Source: Streptomyces broussonetiae (GTDB taxonomy: Bacteria; Actinomycetota; Actinomycetes; Streptomycetales; Streptomycetaceae). From it: 64,000 bases of DNA. The notes beneath the pieces were generated by a model. It saw only the letters and a list, made by a program, of their open reading frames with translations. It did no database searches and was not told the origin of the DNA. Below, one piece after another: positions 62,452 to 64,000 of the stretch (position 1 is the first letter of the stretch; each line of letters opens with the position of its first letter). Made by a program: the position numbers and the translations under genes. The stretch spans positions 1,550,001 through 1,614,000 of the forward strand of contig NZ_CP047020.1 in the NCBI RefSeq assembly GCF_009796285.1, in the 5' to 3' direction.

Positions 62452-62535
62452 ATGTTGCGTTCAGCCCTGCTCACCACGCGCGGTCACATCGACCTGCTGC
62501 GGGTGGCCTCCGCCGCGTGTCGCCGCGGCTGCTGA
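62452..62535 (+). CDS. Cysteine-containing leader peptide upstream of sulfonate transporter genes
   Basis: A 27-residue ORF. It begins MLRSALLTTRGHIDLLRVAS and ends AACRRGC. The RGHIDLLRVASAAC pattern is that of the short leader peptides seen in front of sulfur-assimilation genes in Streptomyces and mycobacteria. Two Cys codons close to the stop could sense charged tRNA-Cys and control the downstream genes by attenuation. A repetitive GC-rich stretch (62,555-62,610) follows before the permease gene. It is far too short for ordinary gene calling but is well supported by pattern and context. Confidence 0.8.
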   Translation: MLRSALLTTRGHIDLLRVASAACRRGC

Positions 62536-62749
62536 CGCCCTTCTTCCGCTTCGCACTGTCCGGGTTTCCGGCTTTCGGCTTCCCGCCTCCGGCTTCCGGC
62601 GCGTCCCGGCGTCGCTCCCGCGCACACGTGACCAGTTGATCCCGCGCCCCCCTCCGGGACCAGCCATCGACACGCGTCTGCGACGACGGCACCCTGCACT
62701 GCCGCCCCTTCATCTCCACTCCCGCTCGCCCCCTCCCCGTGGAGCGTCC

Positions 62750-63655
62750 ATGAGCATCAGCCATGCCCCACCCAGCTCCCCCGAGCCGGATATTTCCGGT
62801 ATATCAAAATCCAAGGGCCCCGGAACGGACGTCTCCGACCACACCATCGCCCTCGACCTCCAGCCCGTCGTTCCCGCCTCCTCCCGCTCTCTCCGCATCC
62901 CCCGCTGGCTACGGCGCACCGCAGGCCCGATCCTGCTGCTGGCCCTGTGGCAACTCCTCAGCGCCACCGGCGTGCTGACGGCCGACGTGCTGGCCGCACC
63001 GGGCCGGATCGCGCAGGTCGGCTGGGACCTGATCAGCGACGGCTCGCTGCCTTCGGCCATGGGAACCTCGCTGCAGCGCGTGGCGCTCGGGCTGCTGTTC
63101 GGGACCCTGACGGGCACCGGACTCGCCCTGGTCTCAGGGCTGTTCCGGATCGGCGAGGACCTGGTGGACGCGCCGGTCCAGATGCTGCGGACGGTGCCGT
63201 TCGTCGGTCTCATCCCGCTGTTCATCATCTGGTTCGGCATCGGCGAGGCCCCGAAGATCGCCATCATCACACTCGGCGTGACCTTCCCGCTCTACCTCAA
63301 CGTCTACGCCGGGATCCGTGGCGTGGACGCCCAGCTCATCGAGGCGGGCGAGTCGTTGGGGCTGTCCCGCTGGGGGCTGGTGCGACACGTCGTCCTGCCA
63401 GGTGCGCTGCCCGGCGCGCTGACCGGGCTGCGGTACTCGCTCGGTATCGCCTGGCTCGCCCTGGTCTTCGCCGAGCAGGTCAACGCCGACGCCGGGATCG
63501 GCTTCCTGATGGTCCAGGCACGGGACTTCCTGAGGACCGACGTGATCGTGGTCTGCCTGATCGTCTACGCCTTCCTCGGCCTGCTCGCCGACTTCATCGT
63601 CCGTTCCCTCGAAAGGCTGCTGCTGCAATGGCGACCGACGTTCACCGGCCGGTGA
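62750..63655 (+). CDS. ABC transporter permease, aliphatic sulfonate type (SsuC-like)
   Basis: A 301-residue BPD-type permease. An N-terminal cytoplasmic tail of about 55 residues leads into helix LRRTAGPILLLALWQLLSAT. Further membrane helices follow, with the EAA loop AGESLGLSRWGLVRHVVLPG, where the ATPase docks. Similarity in layout to SsuC/TauC/NrtB: QMLRTVPFVGLIPLFIIWFG and LVFAEQVNADAGIGFLMV. The ATPase gene overlaps its end. The upstream Cys leader peptide supports a sulfur-compound substrate. Confidence 0.92.
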   Translation: MSISHAPPSSPEPDISGISKSKGPGTDVSDHTIALDLQPVVPASSRSLRIPRWLRRTAGPILLLALWQLLSATGVLTADVLAAPGRIAQVGWDLISDGSLPSAMGTSLQRVALGLLFGTLTGTGLALVSGLFRIGEDLVDAPVQMLRTVPFVGLIPLFIIWFGIGEAPKIAIITLGVTFPLYLNVYAGIRGVDAQLIEAGESLGLSRWGLVRHVVLPGALPGALTGLRYSLGIAWLALVFAEQVNADAGIGFLMVQARDFLRTDVIVVCLIVYAFLGLLADFIVRSLERLLLQWRPTFTGR

Positions 63656-64000
63656 GTGCCACAGTGTCCTCCGCGCGGCGGCCTGCGGCCGTGCACATCG
63701 AGGGGCTGACCCGCTCCTTCGACGGCCGTACGGTCATCGACGGCCTGCATCTGGACATCGCGCCGGGCGAGTTCGTCGCCCTGCTCGGCCGCAGTGGCTG
63801 TGGCAAGTCGACGCTGCTGCGGATCCTCGCCGGCCTCGACCGGGACATCCGGGGCACCGTGCTGGTCCCGCGCCGCAGGGCCGTCGCCTTCCAGGCACCC
63901 CGGCTGATGCCCTGGAAGAAGGTCTGGCGCAATGTCCTGCTCGGCCTGCCCGGCAAGCCCGAACGAGGCGTCGCCGAACGGGCGTTGGACGAAGTAGGTC
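63628..64000 (+). CDS. ABC transporter ATPase, SsuB-like (partial, runs off the window)
   Basis: The first 124 codons of an ATPase. Walker A is FVALLGRSGCGKSTLLRILA. The Q-loop region reads VAFQAPRLMPWKKVWRNVLL, as in nitrate/sulfonate/taurine importers. I start it at ATG 63,628, 28 bases inside the permease gene; GTG 63,652 overlapping the stop (GTGA) is equally possible. The signature and Walker B motifs lie beyond the window. Confidence 0.92.
   Translation, partial: MATDVHRPVSATVSSARRPAAVHIEGLTRSFDGRTVIDGLHLDIAPGEFVALLGRSGCGKSTLLRILAGLDRDIRGTVLVPRRRAVAFQAPRLMPWKKVWRNVLLGLPGKPERGVAERALDEVG

Noticed and set aside
1..64000. tRNA, rRNA, integrase and attachment-site duplication
   Set aside because: I found no tRNA-like or rRNA sequence, no integrase gene and no clear direct repeat bounding the cluster, so I do not claim an integrated genomic island.

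Overview
This is a 64 kb piece of a high-GC actinobacterial chromosome, almost certainly Streptomyces. The signs are the very GC-rich third codon positions, many GTG starts, overlapping start/stop pairs, SARP and LAL regulators, a DUF5302 protein, an RNase J of 561 residues, and a cysteine-containing leader peptide in front of sulfonate transporter genes.

The left flank (1 to about 11,280) is a worn chromosomal stretch. It carries an amidase pseudogene beside an IS110-family transposase, a secreted protein, a lipoprotein, a quinone oxidoreductase, aldehyde dehydrogenase and P450 gene fragments, a DUF4177 protein, a DEAD-box helicase with an upstream cold-shock gene, a GH3 lipoprotein and an IclR-family regulator remnant.

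The centre (about 11,280 to 56,970) is one large biosynthetic gene cluster for a glycosylated, pyrrole-acylated diterpenoid. (1) Regulators: SARP, LAL, an orphan LuxR-type HTH protein and a TetR protein. (2) Supply: DXS, IspG, IspH and a geranylgeranyl diphosphate synthase make GGPP in one tightly coupled block. (3) Terpene assembly: a UbiA-type prenyltransferase, a squalene-hopene-cyclase-like protein with a degenerate DXDD site and an FAD epoxidase-like protein, next to a FAH-family protein and a TauD-type dioxygenase. (4) Tailoring: four P450s and two paralogous class I methyltransferases. (5) A complete set for a TDP-2,3,6-trideoxy-L-hexose (thymidylyltransferase, 4,6-dehydratase, 2,3-dehydratase, 3-ketoreductase, PMP/Fe-S C3-dehydrase, 3,5-epimerase, 4-ketoreductase), a glycosyltransferase and a NanM-like sugar O-methyltransferase, which together fit 4-O-methyl-L-amicetose or L-rhodinose. 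(6) A coumermycin/clorobiocin-style 5-methylpyrrole-2-carboxylate set in the order ACP, KASIII-like acyltransferase, prolyl-carrier oxidase, adenylation enzyme, carrier protein, B12 radical-SAM methyltransferase, with a distant alpha/beta hydrolase. From memory this content matches the phenalinolactone cluster of Streptomyces sp. Tu6071. I could not run a comparison, so I call it phenalinolactone-type.

The right flank (56,970 to 64,000) returns to housekeeping: a Clp-N/HTH protein that appears to be expressed from a leaderless promoter, RNase J, a DUF5302 protein, YjbQ and the start of an ssu-like sulfonate ABC operon preceded by its leader peptide. Between them lie SDR, helicase and YjbQ remnants.

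The less expected signals are these. A 16-bp palindrome core is shared by the TetR promoter and two sites inside the cluster. A secreted hydrolase has Ala where its nucleophilic Ser should be. A beta-lactamase-fold protein lacks the YxN tyrosine. A sugar C-methyltransferase remnant sits inside the deoxysugar operon. Two candidate leaderless promoters lie in the right flank. No exporter or obvious self-resistance gene is visible in the cluster.
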